Positions 1 to 9,829 of a DNA stretch of 64,000 nt are shown piece by piece (the first letter of the stretch is position 1; each line of letters starts with the position of its first letter). The notes beneath the pieces are model-generated. The model was not told where the DNA came from and did not search any database. It saw nothing but the letters and a program-made list of their open reading frames with translations. Made by a program: the position numbers and the translations under genes. Origin of the DNA: Rhipicephalus microplus (taxonomy: Eukaryota; Arthropoda; Arachnida; Ixodida; Ixodidae); the NCBI RefSeq assembly GCF_043290135.1, contig NC_134701.1, positions 198,756,101 to 198,820,100 of the forward strand, read 5' to 3'.

Positions 1-261
1 GAGAAGTTTTGCAGAAAGTGAACTACATCATTGGCTGTCTACACAATCTGTTAGGAAAGTATTTGTTTTTATTTTTTTTCTGTGAACACATGATGGATAT
101 GCTTACATCGGCCAACCTTGAGCCTTCGTTAGCAGTGCGAATTTTTTCCCACCTGCCGATAGCATCAGTCGCTGGGATGAGACATTTGAGTGAAGTAATG
201 CGCAGTGCTCTCGTTTTTTTTTTCTTTTGCAAGGACAATGACAAACCGACTAAAGCAGTCC

Positions 262-296
262 TGATTGATATGTGGGGTTTGACATCCCAAAACCAA
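262..296 (-). mobile_element. Ruka-type SINE, 3' end, split by LTR element
   Basis: This short piece matches the 3' end of the tick tRNA-derived SINE on the minus strand (GATTGATATGTGGGGTTT, then a CCCAAAACC core). The rest of the SINE resumes at about 7338, directly after the gypsy 3' LTR, so the two pieces look like one SINE split by the LTR element. The target duplication at the junction is too decayed to read. Confidence 0.7.
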
Positions 297-693
297 CACA
301 TCGCCACGTTCCGACCTCAAGTCTTTTAATCGAGACGTTTCACTGTCAGTAATTCTCAGCGCACACCACATCTACAGTGCATCGTTCAAGAAGCTTCGGA
401 ACAGCAGTAGATTATTTAGTTAACATTACGCTCACTTTGTGAACGTTACAGATTATTCTGGAACCTATGCAGCCACTAGCGATAACGCTAGAATATTCTA
501 TGGTAAGTGTATAAATGCAGACACACTTCCCCGCTTGTCAGTTGAGCAACGGCCGATGCTCTGTTCGCCGCTATCAGTGCAAGTCTGCTACTGTAATCCA
601 ACGTTCCATTTACCGGGCACAGGTTCGCCCAAATAAACAGTTAAATTCCAACACAATGTCTCCTGTCGTCGGTTACATCACGACCCCATGACA
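297..693 (+). repeat. 5' LTR of Ty3/gypsy element
   Basis: This stretch aligns with 5824-7337, the 3' LTR, once the 1.1-kb insert in the latter is removed. Shared landmarks are GCCACGTTCCG near the start, TTCACTGTCAGTAATTCTCAG, a GTAGATTATTT stretch, CGCTTGTCAGTTGA, and the AATAAACAGTT polyadenylation region. It ends near ACGACCCCATGACA. The first bases have decayed: CACATC against TGTAAT in the 3' copy. A possible primer binding site (TGGTGGAGGTGCT) follows at about 696. The LTR boundaries come from this pairwise comparison. Confidence 0.8.
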
Positions 694-2140
694 TCTGGTG
701 GAGGTGCTGCTTCTTTGATGTTCTGGGCGCCCCCTTCAAGCCGCGAACCCAGCCGTAGCGGCAAAGAAGACACCAAAACCCACCCTGAGCAGCGACGAAG
801 CCACAGGCAGAAGGGACTGCAACCAGAGTACAAGCCCCTTCGTGAAACAGCTAGGCAGCCCCCGATCCCTACATCATCAGCAGCAATGATTACCACCCCC
901 GTGCAGCCTGCCCCAGTCGTTCCTAGCAGCCCAAGGAACCTCGAACACTCCATGGATCGTCAGGTGAAGACCGGGAAAACTGGATCAAAATATACGAACG
1001 AGTCGCCGCTTTAAACAGCTGGGATCCAAAATAAAAAGTACACCAGGTCTACTTAGAAGACACCGTGAAGACGTGGTACCACAAATCCCCGATACGAACC
1101 TGGGAACTCTTTCATATGACGTTCCTGAGCACGTTCACGAGCGTCATCCGCAAGAAAAGGGTCACCACATTGGTGGAGACAATGATGCAACTCCCTAATG
1201 AAACCCAAACCATCTTCGTCAAAGAGATTACCCGGCTCTTTCGACATGCCGACTTCAGCATGGCTGAGGAAAAGAAGCTCTGGTTCCTCATGCGAGGGGT
1301 CAAGCAAGAGCTGTTCGTGGGACTTGTCCGGAACCCGCCCAAGACTGTCAACAAGTTTCTTACCGAGACCACGACTATAGAAAAGGCGCTTGAGATGCAC
1401 ACAACGCAGTACAACCGCCGCACCTCATTCAACTGTGCCAATGCCTTCAGTACCGACGACCTGCGCGAGATGATTCGAGCGATCGTACGTGAGGAGCTGC
1501 GGAAGCTGTTAACTTTGACACAGCCTCAAGCCAATTCGATCGCCGACATTGTTTGCGAAGAAGTTCGGCTGTCACTTCAAATGCCAGAAGCACCGCAGAA
1601 TGAACTGGAAGCAATGAGCTACGCTACTCACGGTGCGCCGCAACACTGCTCCACGCCCTCGTCAGGACATGGCCCCACTGCAGTTCTTCCGTCAGGCACT
1701 GCCGCCACCACCGCCCACGCCATACCGCCCGCTGGCTGGCCAGCCAGCACAGCGCTTCAAGGAAGACTGACATCTGGCGCGCCCCTGACCACCGCCCACT
1801 GTGCTACCACTGCGGTGAAGCCAGGCACACATACCGCTGCTGCCAGTACCGTCAGATAGGACCACATGGTTTCGCCATTGACGCGCCACGTCCACAGCGG
1901 GGTGAAAGACCACGTGACATCACTGACTATCGTGTCAGAGCACAGAGGACACCCGGGGATCATTTCGTTCACCCTCACCCGGCCGCTACATATCACCGCA
2001 CCGTCGACAGTACACTGGCCCAAACCGGGGCCGGTCGCGTATCCTTATCAGGAAAACTAAGGGTAGCAACCGATGGAGGTGCTGTTGCTGTACGACGAAC
2101 TGCCGAAGATTCTCCGCCACTACCGTTGACGCGATGACGC
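688..2140 (+). pseudogene. Ty3/gypsy gag, broken into several frames
   Basis: Gag of an LTR retrotransposon, the structural protein of the virus-like particle. A proline-rich N-terminal part runs from about 688 to 1014. The capsid-like part follows at 1065-1859 (VKTWYHKSPIRTWE at its start, IEKALEMHTTQYNR further on). A CCHC zinc knuckle (CYHCGEARHTYRCC) lies at about 1799-1840 in a different frame. At least two frameshifts therefore separate the pieces, and the first part also stops early. Between 2060 and 2140 the frame is lost before the protease region. The order LTR, capsid, knuckle, protease is standard for gypsy. The copy cannot encode a whole Gag. Confidence 0.8.
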
Positions 2141-2149
2141 CTCAAGAAT

Positions 2150-3310
2150 GTGCCGCTTCCCGAACGCAGCTCTGACGTCGATACTTCGAAGCCAGCAGAA
2201 TACCTGACGATGCAATGTCGAAGCAGCAGTACAAACCATAGTAGCCGTGATTCGACACCACGACTCAACTACAACGCAAGGCGACGAACTAGTGACCTCA
2301 ACGTTCTCATCGACGACCACAGCGTCACAGCTCTCGTCGACACCGGAGCCAACTATTCTGTCATCAGTGGGACATTCGCCGCGAAGTTGAAGGAAGTTAG
2401 GACAGCCTGGGAATGCAACAAAATTTGTACTGCTGAAGGTCACCTAGTTACGCCATCAGGAATCTGTACAGCCAGAGTTACCATTAACATCAAGCTTTAC
2501 CCCGCAAGCATTATCGTAGTACAGCATTGCTCGAGGGATGTCATCCCTAGTATGGACTTCTTAAGCCTCCATTGTGCTGTCATCAACCTGAGAACAGAGT
2601 CCATAACACTATCCACCGAAAAAGCACTGCCATTGCACACGTCGTCAGGAAGGCATGCCTTGAATGTGCTGGAAGACCAAGTCACCATTCCTCCTCGCTC
2701 CAGCGTGAGCATTTTCATCTGTATTCAAGAATCAACAGACATGCAAGGCATCATTGAAGGCGACCGGCACCTGTTGATCAGCCGCGAAATTTGCGTCGCC
2801 AAAGGAATAGCCGAGCTGCGAGGAGGTAAGACAAGAGTGAGGATCACGAACTTCATTAATGAGTACAAGCACGTGAGCAAAGGTACGACGGTTGCCTACG
2901 TCGAAGAGATACTGGCAGACAGCAACCTTTTCACCCTCACTGATTCTGCCAAATCTACTCCAACGACTGAAACCCTTCAACCAACTTTTGACATTAATCC
3001 GAGCCTTCCGACGCATAAACAACCAACTTTAGACGTTAATCCGAGCCTTCCAACGCATAAACAAGAGCAGTTCAAAAACCTCCTGCAATACAAGAACTGC
3101 TTTTCGTCGTCATCGAGAATTCCACAGACCCCTGTCGCGAAACATTGAATCGTAATAGAAGAAAATGCCAGGCCACTCCGTCAGAGCCCGTACAGAGTAT
3201 AGACGCGAGAACGCGAGGCCAAAAAGAAACAAGTTGGCGAAATGCTCCGCGACGACATTATACAGCTTTCAAAAGGTCCATTGGCGTCACCGGTGGTGTT
3301 AGTAAAAAAA
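2150..3310 (+). pseudogene. Ty3/gypsy pol: aspartic protease and start of RT
   Basis: A 332-codon open frame (2150-3148) contains a retropepsin active site, ALVDTGANYSVIS (about residues 60-72). A linker follows, with a 16-residue repeat built on PSLPTHKQPT. Just past a stop the sequence continues in other frames into the usual RT lead-in, with EENARPLRQSPYR, a GEMLRDDIIQLS stretch and PLASPVVLVKKK. It then ends abruptly near 3310, where unrelated repeats begin. The RT catalytic core and RNase H are absent. The open protease frame is a remnant, not a functional gene. Confidence 0.85.
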
Positions 3311-4518
3311 AAATTGGCAGATCCCACGTACAGTGGAAATCGATGATATGCGAGGCACGAATGGGAAAGGTTTATATGTCACATTAAAGTTAGCAGAACG
3401 TTACGAGGTGGGGGTAAATGATGCCGTACATGACTTCCATGTCATGATTATCATGTTTGGATGTGTCGTTTACCTTCGTCATCTATTCACGTCACGTGAC
3501 ACCAAATTTAGTATACGTGGAGCTAGCGAAATGGCCGCAAGCACGCTATGAGCATGGTATATTATCATGTTCTTACATAAAACGCGTGTCAGGATTTTCA
3601 TGTTTGCACCAGTCATACACTTTCTTCTTCCATTGATGTCACGTAACACCAAAGTTGGTATATGTGGAGCTAGCGAAACGGCCGCGATTGCATCATGAAA
3701 GGCCCAGTATACTCCAATGTAGCGTTGACGTGCACGCACACTAGGCACAGCGACACTATGTTGGCAAAACGCGAGCACTCTACAGGCTGACGCCAGGCGC
3801 AACCGGCACGACCAGCGTCCGTCGGCGCGGCTACACGGCAACCAGCGCAAAATGCGACATGCTGCATTTCGTGCCGATGCGTTACCCAGACAACACTGTG
3901 TCTCCCTCTTTTCGTGACGGAGGGACGCCGGATGCGCTGAAACGCGCATGTGTCAAAGCAGCACAGCGTGGCGTGTGTCTGCCAGTATATGGAAAAACCG
4001 GCGCCTGGCGTGGCAACGCCGGCGTGATGCGACGAAAGGAACACTGGCGAGCACGCGCACCGCGTCACATCGAAATGTATTTGCGCCTTGACTGTGGCAT
4101 GTAGTCATGTTCTCACAGGGCTCGCATCTCATGTTTATCATGTTTGCACCAGTCACATACCTTCGTCATCTATTGACGTCACGTAATACCAAATTTGGCA
4201 TATGTGAAGCTAGCAAAACGGCCACGAGCACATCATGAGTGTGGCATGTAGTCATGTTGCTACATGACACGTCATGATTTTCATGTTAGGGTCTGTCGCT
4301 TGTGTTCGCAATGCAATCATGTCATACCACACCAGTTTTGCAACATGCCATGTGAACGAAGCCACCGCAAGAGCTGCAGGACCATAAAATGTAAATCATG
4401 AAATTCATGACATACATGTTATGACTGGTCAAATATGTTATTCCTACAGTCTTGTTGAGCCATACAGAGTTTGGTATCGATACCATTATCGAAATGGCCA
4501 GAAGAGCTAAAAGTCCTG
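3311..4518. repeat. ~146-bp tick repeats replacing gypsy RT/RNase H
   Basis: This stretch has no coding similarity. It holds repeated units starting with a TCATGATTATCATGTTTG-like segment, followed by TGACGTCACGTAA, a CCAAATTTGG-like segment and GGAGCTAGCGAAACGGCC. Two units lie in tandem at about 3442-3700 (spacing about 146 bp), and one full and one partial unit at about 4125-4320. A separate 370-bp GC-richer block (3720-4090) with no recognised content lies between them. The array sits exactly where RT, RNase H and the integrase N-terminus should be. Confidence 0.7.
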
Positions 4519-4599
4519 GATGTATGGATGGATGGATGGACAGACGGACGGGTGGGTGGGTAGGTAGGTAAACAAACAAACAAACAAACAAACAAACAA

Positions 4600-4630
<31 letters not shown>

Positions 4631-4641
4631 TTCTGTCTGTC
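4519..4641. repeat. compound tetranucleotide microsatellite
   Basis: Runs of GGAT, then GGGT and GGTA, then about nine AAAC units, then about six GACA units follow each other without a break. The sequence ends in a short inverted CTGT stretch. The tract marks the right end of the block that interrupts the gypsy pol gene. It creates long false open frames rich in Cys, Leu, Val and Ser on the minus strand. Confidence 0.95.
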
Positions 4642-5670
4642 TGGATGCTCTACACGACGACCAGACGGCTGGACACTTCGGCATTTTTCGTACTCTCACA
4701 AGAACAAGGAGAAGTATTACTGACCACGACTTGCCGCCGACGTCACTCGTTACGTCAGGACATGTCGAGACTGTCAACGACGAAAGACACCGCCGACTAG
4801 GCCAGCCGGACTTCTCCAGCCTATCGAGCCACCTCGCCGACCGTTTTAGCAAATCGTCATGGATTTAATGAGGCCTTTGCCGACGTTGGATTCAGGAAAC
4901 AAATAGATATTCATAACTACTGACTACCTCACCCGCCATGCTGAGACAAGGGCTCTGCCCAAAGGCAATGCCACAGAGGTAGCAAAGTTCTTCGTCGAGA
5001 ACATCGTCTTGCGTCACGGAGCTCCATAGATCCGCATCACAGACAGAGGTGCAGCCTTTACGGCGGACTTAACTCAGGCAATCCTGAGGTACAGCCAGAC
5101 AAGTCACCGCCAGACCACCACCTATCATCCACAGACCAATGCCCTCACCGAGCGTCTTAAGACTATAGCCAATATGATGGCCATATTAGTCGACGTCGAG
5201 CACAAGATGTGGGATGCAATCCCTTCCATATGTAACCATCGTGTATAACACGGCCATCCAAGAAAGGACGCAGATGGCGCCGTACAAGCTGGTGTACGCA
5301 AGGAGCCAAGCCACGATGCTTGACGCCGTGTTACCCAACGTCAGTGATGAAGGAAACATGGACGTGACTGTCTACCTCCAGCACGCCGAAAAAGCGCATC
5401 AAAAATCAGCAGACGTCGAACAGCCACCCTTAAAATCTTCGACGAAGCTAGGTAGAATACCAGCCCGGCGACCGCATTTGGGTATGGACGCCGATGACGA
5501 CTGAGCAAAAAACTTCTGTGACGGTACTTCGGGTCGTACTGGGTAGTTCGACGTCTCGACGCACTCGACTACAAGGTTGTCACCGACGGCATCACGAACT
5601 CTCAACGACGCCGTTCACGACCTAAAGTCATCCATGTCTTGCCCCTCAAGCCGTTTCACGCGCATTAAAG
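4642..5670 (+). pseudogene. Ty3/gypsy integrase with C-terminal domain
   Basis: Remnant of the integrase that inserts the element's cDNA. In broken frames one can read the end of the zinc-binding region (ALHDDQTAGHFGIFRTLT), then the catalytic core with all three acidic positions recognisable. These are the D of TDYLTRHAETRALPKG, the D of RITDRGAAFTADL and the E of HPQTNALTERLKTIANM. The region MAPYKLVYAR follows, then a basic C-terminal tail (SRPKVIHVLPLKPF). An in-frame TAG after HGAP (about 5026) and several frameshifts make it non-functional. The segment ends just before the polypurine stretch preceding the 3' LTR at 5824. Confidence 0.85.
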
Positions 5671-5823
5671 AATATAATGACTGCATTATTTGTTGTTTCT
5701 CTATAATTGTGCTTTATTGCTTATAGTTATGTGTTGTACTTTATGCTTTATTGTTACTTTATTGCATGCATCTTTCTTTCGTAGTTTATCTTAAGCATCG
5801 GGACAATGCCTTTTTCAGAGGGG

Positions 5824-7337
5824 TGTAATGCCACGTTCCGTCGACAAGTTTTGTTATCGCACTGTTTCACTGTCAGTAATTCTCAGCACAAACCATTCCT
5901 CAGTGCACCATTTGAGAAGCTTCGGGACGGCAGTAGATTATTTTGTTAAGATTATGCCCACTTTGTCAACATTACAGATTATCCTGGAACCTGCGTCGCC
6001 GCTAGCGACAACGCGAGAATATAGGGAACCAAAGCTCAAGTTTGCGGAGCGATGACAACTCCGCGCCTGGCCCTGGCGGGGAGCTCCGGAACACTTGAGG
6101 AGAGACGCGGGAAAGGTCACAGGCGAGTGAGTATGTTTCGCCGAAACAGAAGTGCGTGCGACATGCACGCAACCCGTTCTGCAGTTGCTGCGAGGAACTT
6201 AGGTGCCGTGCCGTCAGCTTGGCGCGCTAAAACAAGACGCTCGCTGTGCGAAGTTGCCTTTCGCGATGCAAGAAGCGGCCCCACGGAAACGTGAGCAAGG
6301 TCCGAAGTATTGTGTTATGGGCTGCCACAACAATGCAGAAAACACCAAGGGACGCTGTCCACGTGTAAAGCTGTATCAATTTCCCATCTAGTTACAGCCG
6401 GCAAACACAGCCACGTCCGCGAAAGATAGAGCAAATATGACACGAGAGCCAGAAAAAAAAAAGCAAGCACTTCAACTTGACTCATGGTTAAACTTAGCTT
6501 AATGCTTTGCGGCGACGTCAGTGGGTCATGCGCAGCACAGAGGACATGACTCTAAAACTTTTCAGGCATTTTAATGCCATGACCGTATAACTGAAGTTTT
6601 CATTTATTTTTTCAGCACACCGCAAACGTTTGCACATGACAGTATACAGCTGCTATTGCTAAATACCACATCAAAACAACAATTATATGGTTTTTATAAA
6701 CGTCAACACAGCACATCGATAGAGTACGGGGCTTCATGTTGGCAGAATGAGACTTGTTTCGAGGCATACGTCGTACACGGTATTATCAGAGAGGACCCGA
6801 GAAATGCATTTTGAAGTGACTCAGGCGTCCTCCTTTTCTGTCGTTTGCTCCACATCATAAACTTGACTGACGAGCTTTACTGCTTTTGTTTGATTCGCTT
6901 CTCGGAAGTGCTTGTCCAGCTCAGAGATCTTTGTGAAGCAGCACTGCAGGCGGAACATTGTGAGGTGACTCAAAGGCAGCGCGCGCTGTCTACACGAGCA
7001 CGTAAGCGAGCAGCAGCACATTGGAGCGAAGAGAAAATGGCAAAACGCGCCATCTACAACCCCGATTTCTACTTTTCGACCAAAGATGGCCCTGCCTCTC
7101 CGGAGTCGCGACATCACTATGCATTGGTTTGGCTTCCCATTCAACGGCAAGTGTATGAATGCCGACACGCTTCGCCGCTTGTCAGTTGATCGACGGCCGA
7201 CGCTTCGTTCGCCGCTATTAGTGCAAGTCTGCTACAGTGATTCCACTTTTCGTTTACAGGGCATAGGTTTACCCGAATAAACAGTTTAATCTTCAACATA
7301 CTGTCTGCTTCTTTGTCGACGTCATGACCCCGTGACA
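5824..7337 (+). repeat. 3' LTR of Ty3/gypsy element, with insert
   Basis: It begins TGTAATGCCACGTTCCG after a purine-rich AGAGGGG stretch. It parallels the 5' LTR up to GCGAGAATAT (about 6022), resumes at TTCAACGGCAAGTGTATGAATGC (about 7140), and ends CATGACCCCGTGACA. The roughly 1.1 kb between these points is absent from the 5' LTR and is an insertion. LTR divergence (many substitutions over about 390 aligned bases) indicates an old copy. Confidence 0.8.
6022..7139 (+). mobile_element. insertion in 3' LTR with THAP-like fragment
   Basis: A 1.1-kb segment is present only in the 3' LTR. Inside it, at about 6300-6390, a frame reads KYCVMGCHNNAENTKGRC and then LYQFP. This resembles the N-terminal half of a THAP zinc finger (C-X3-C, then a short spacer and YxFP) as found in P-element transposases and relatives. 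The frame then stops and no transposase core follows. The two ends are weakly inverted (GGGAACCAAAGC on the left, GGGAAGCCAAACC on the right when reversed). It is probably an internally deleted, non-autonomous DNA transposon. The superfamily is an inference from the THAP fragment. Confidence 0.6.
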
Positions 7338-7497
7338 ATATGATTATGAGAGACACCATAGTGGAGAGCTCTGGAAATTTCAATCACCTGGGGTTCTTTA
7401 ACGTGTGCCCAAATCTGAGCACACGGGCCTACAGAATTTTCACCTCCATCGAAAATGCAGCCACCGCAGCCGGGATTTGATCCCGCGATCTGCGACT
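7338..7497 (-). mobile_element. Ruka-type SINE, remainder after LTR insertion
   Basis: On the minus strand this reads as a tick SINE. Reading the plus strand: TATGATTATGAGAGAC, then CCTGGGGTTCTTTAACGTG, CACGGGCC, CTCCATCGAAAATGCAGCC, and the B-box region CCGGGATTTGATCCCGCG. The tRNA-like 5' part (A box) is missing where it meets mariner sequence at about 7498. The missing 3' tip of the SINE lies at 262-296, across the gypsy element. Confidence 0.85.
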
Positions 7498-8450
7498 GGA
7501 GCAGTCCTACTGCATCAAACTTAGCCAGAAGCTGGGCGACAGCCAAGTGGAAACCATTTAGAAGATACAGACAGCTTTTGGTGACGATGCTATGAGCAGT
7601 GCAAAGATTAAGGAGTGGTGCAATTGGTTTAAAGACCGCAACAAATTGGTGGAGAGCAAGCCAAGCTCTGGTCGGCCATCAACATGTCGAAATGACTAAG
7701 CCATTACTGAAGTGAACGCTGGTTATGAGAGACCGTCGCGCGACTTCCTAAAGAACTACAGAAGAGGTGGGCATCAGCACTTTTTCTACATATTCTGTTA
7801 AGACCGATGATTTGGCCACGAAGACGGTTGCAGTGAAATTTGTGCCGAAGCTGCTCACAGTGGATAAAAAGCAACTTCGTATTGAAGTCTCACAAGACAT
7901 GCTGAATTTCACGAACTGTGACCCCAATCACATGAACACCATAATCACTGGTGACTAGTCTTGAGTGCACGGGTATGACCTGAAAACCAAATCCTAGTAC
8001 ATACCACAGGGTGAAGCAATCACCGAAGATTACTAAAGGAATGTGCTTCATCATCTATGTAATGCTGTGCCACGCAAGATACCAGAGTTGTGGTCAACAG
8101 GAAATTGGGGCATCCATCACAACAATGGTCCTGCACATTCCTGACAATGAATTGAGATTTCTTTGGTGAAAAACCAGGCTTTCATAGTTCAACAGACTCC
8201 TTACTTTCCTGATATGGCGCTGTACAACTTTTGGCTATTTCCCAAAATCAAGAAACCGTTGAAAAGAGTGCAATTACGGACAAGAGAGAATATTATGGCT
8301 GCAATGACCACTGAGCTAAACTTTATTTTGAACGAGACTTTCTCGAAAAGCTTCCAACAATGGAAGCACCACAGGGTGATGCGTGCGGAGTCCGTCCAAA
8401 AAAGACTTATTTGAGGGTGATTAGGTTTCCAACACTTTATTTATGCTATT
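7498..8450 (+). pseudogene. mariner-like transposase, dead
   Basis: Remnant of a Tc1/mariner-superfamily transposase, a DDD cut-and-paste enzyme. It reads YCIKLSQKLGDSQVE, AFGDDAMSSAKIKEW and ESKPSSGRPST from the N-terminal DNA-binding half. From the core it reads NPxTIITGD-like NTIITGD (the first catalytic D) and a trace of the WG-HHNN-PAH block at about 8105-8140. Then come QQTPYFPDMALYNFWLFPKI (the normal YSPDLAPCDFFLFPK region) and the C-terminal FQQWKHHR. There are many stops and at least two frameshifts. The N-terminus is cut off at the SINE junction. Confidence 0.9.
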
Positions 8451-9829
8451 TTTTCCTTTAGCCAAAGGTCGGATACTTTTCCAACAGACCTCATAACAGT
8501 AACGTTGTATCCGACAGAGCTTGATGAATATAAAAAAAGTGTTGATCGATGAGTACCGCATGTGTTAACGGCAGAACACAAACAAAAACACCTTCCTGTT
8601 TGCATTTTTATTAATGTAAACTGCAAGAAAAGGAAAAAAAATGTGTGCAACCAGAATCAAGTTGCTTCAATCACTCAATCAATTAGACATTGATATTTAT
8701 CACAGCACCACTACACCCATTCTCCCAGAGCGCAAAGACATCGGAATCGGTGGAGGAATACACCTTTTTTACGACAGGTACAGTGCCATTAGTGGCGAGA
8801 GCCAAAAGCAAATTTGGTGGCTTTCCGGTCAATGCGACAGCGTGGAAGCTTGCACGTTTCTTTGCACCCATCACCTCTGAGATGGTGCCCCAACAGGTTT
8901 CCCCAACAGGTTTCGGAGGCCACGAGCTACCAAAAATGTTTCGGGGTGGTGCCGTTCAAGCGTTTCCGGTGCGCATGCGCAGATGGCGCTTGTGAAAAAG
9001 GTCCATCGTGATGACGTCTAGCGTGCACAATGCCATGGGTGAGGGATTGTGTCGTGTTTTGACAGATTTTCATGCTGATGCCGCTCATCGAGCATTTTCC
9101 GGGGCAAAGAATGCTCAGCCATGATACTGCGATGAAAAGCAGGATCGAAACAAGCTTTACGTCTGATAAAGATCTTATTGCTGAAGGGTGTGAACCAAGC
9201 CACAAGAGGGTCAGCCCTGCTAGAAAAATGGTAGCCACAAAGTACAAGCACGTGATCACTAACACTGCTATCATGCTGTGGAGCTGAACTTGTCAACAAA
9301 ACAAAGAGCTATGACAAGAAAAAAAAAGAATGTTGGAAGTGTAAAAGCCCGCAAGGTTCTGGCTGTACAATACAAGGGAGGCATAAACCTGAATGACCAA
9401 ACAATTTGCCTGTATCTCATATAAATAAAGACTAATAAATGGCCTCTGAAAATCATTTATGACTTTACTGATATCGACTTGGTAGACAGTTTGCTAAATT
9501 TGTTTTTTCAATTTTCTTTTGCTGCCCTCTGGCACTTTCGTAGGCTTTGGTAGGAGCAGAGAGAACTGGCATTGCTAGAATGAAGGCCTCCGAGACCGGG
9601 AGCCGTTCTGTCCACTAGGGCAGCGGCATCGCAAAAAAGGCGAATTGGAATGAAGACAGCAAAGAGGCAGGCTACACTCAGAGCAAAGTGCTTCACCTGC
9701 TTCACCCTAGCATACAGCATGCCCACTCTATCACCCTACCCTCTTTCACTCCCCTTCCCCTACAAGGCACTGCGCCATGTCGCCCAAGGGGCTGACAGAA
9801 ATTAAGTGCCTTCTTTCTCCTTCTAGAAT
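8451..9829. other. no gene recognised
   Basis: Short open frames here (up to 115 codons, on both strands) show no recognisable domain or consistent coding pattern. A small direct repeat, CCCCAACAGGTTTC, occurs twice at about 8889-8914. An A-rich tract lies at 9320. The stretch probably includes unrecognised transposon remains, given its neighbours. Confidence 0.5.

Noticed and set aside
3442..4320. possible CRISPR-like array of regular repeats
   Set aside because: Units are ~146 bp, diverged and interrupted, in a eukaryotic transposon. They are not short repeats with unique spacers.
4322..4852. 176-codon minus-strand frame rich in SVCL and FVCL repeats
   Set aside because: It is the translation of the tetranucleotide microsatellite and its flanks, with no real coding signal.
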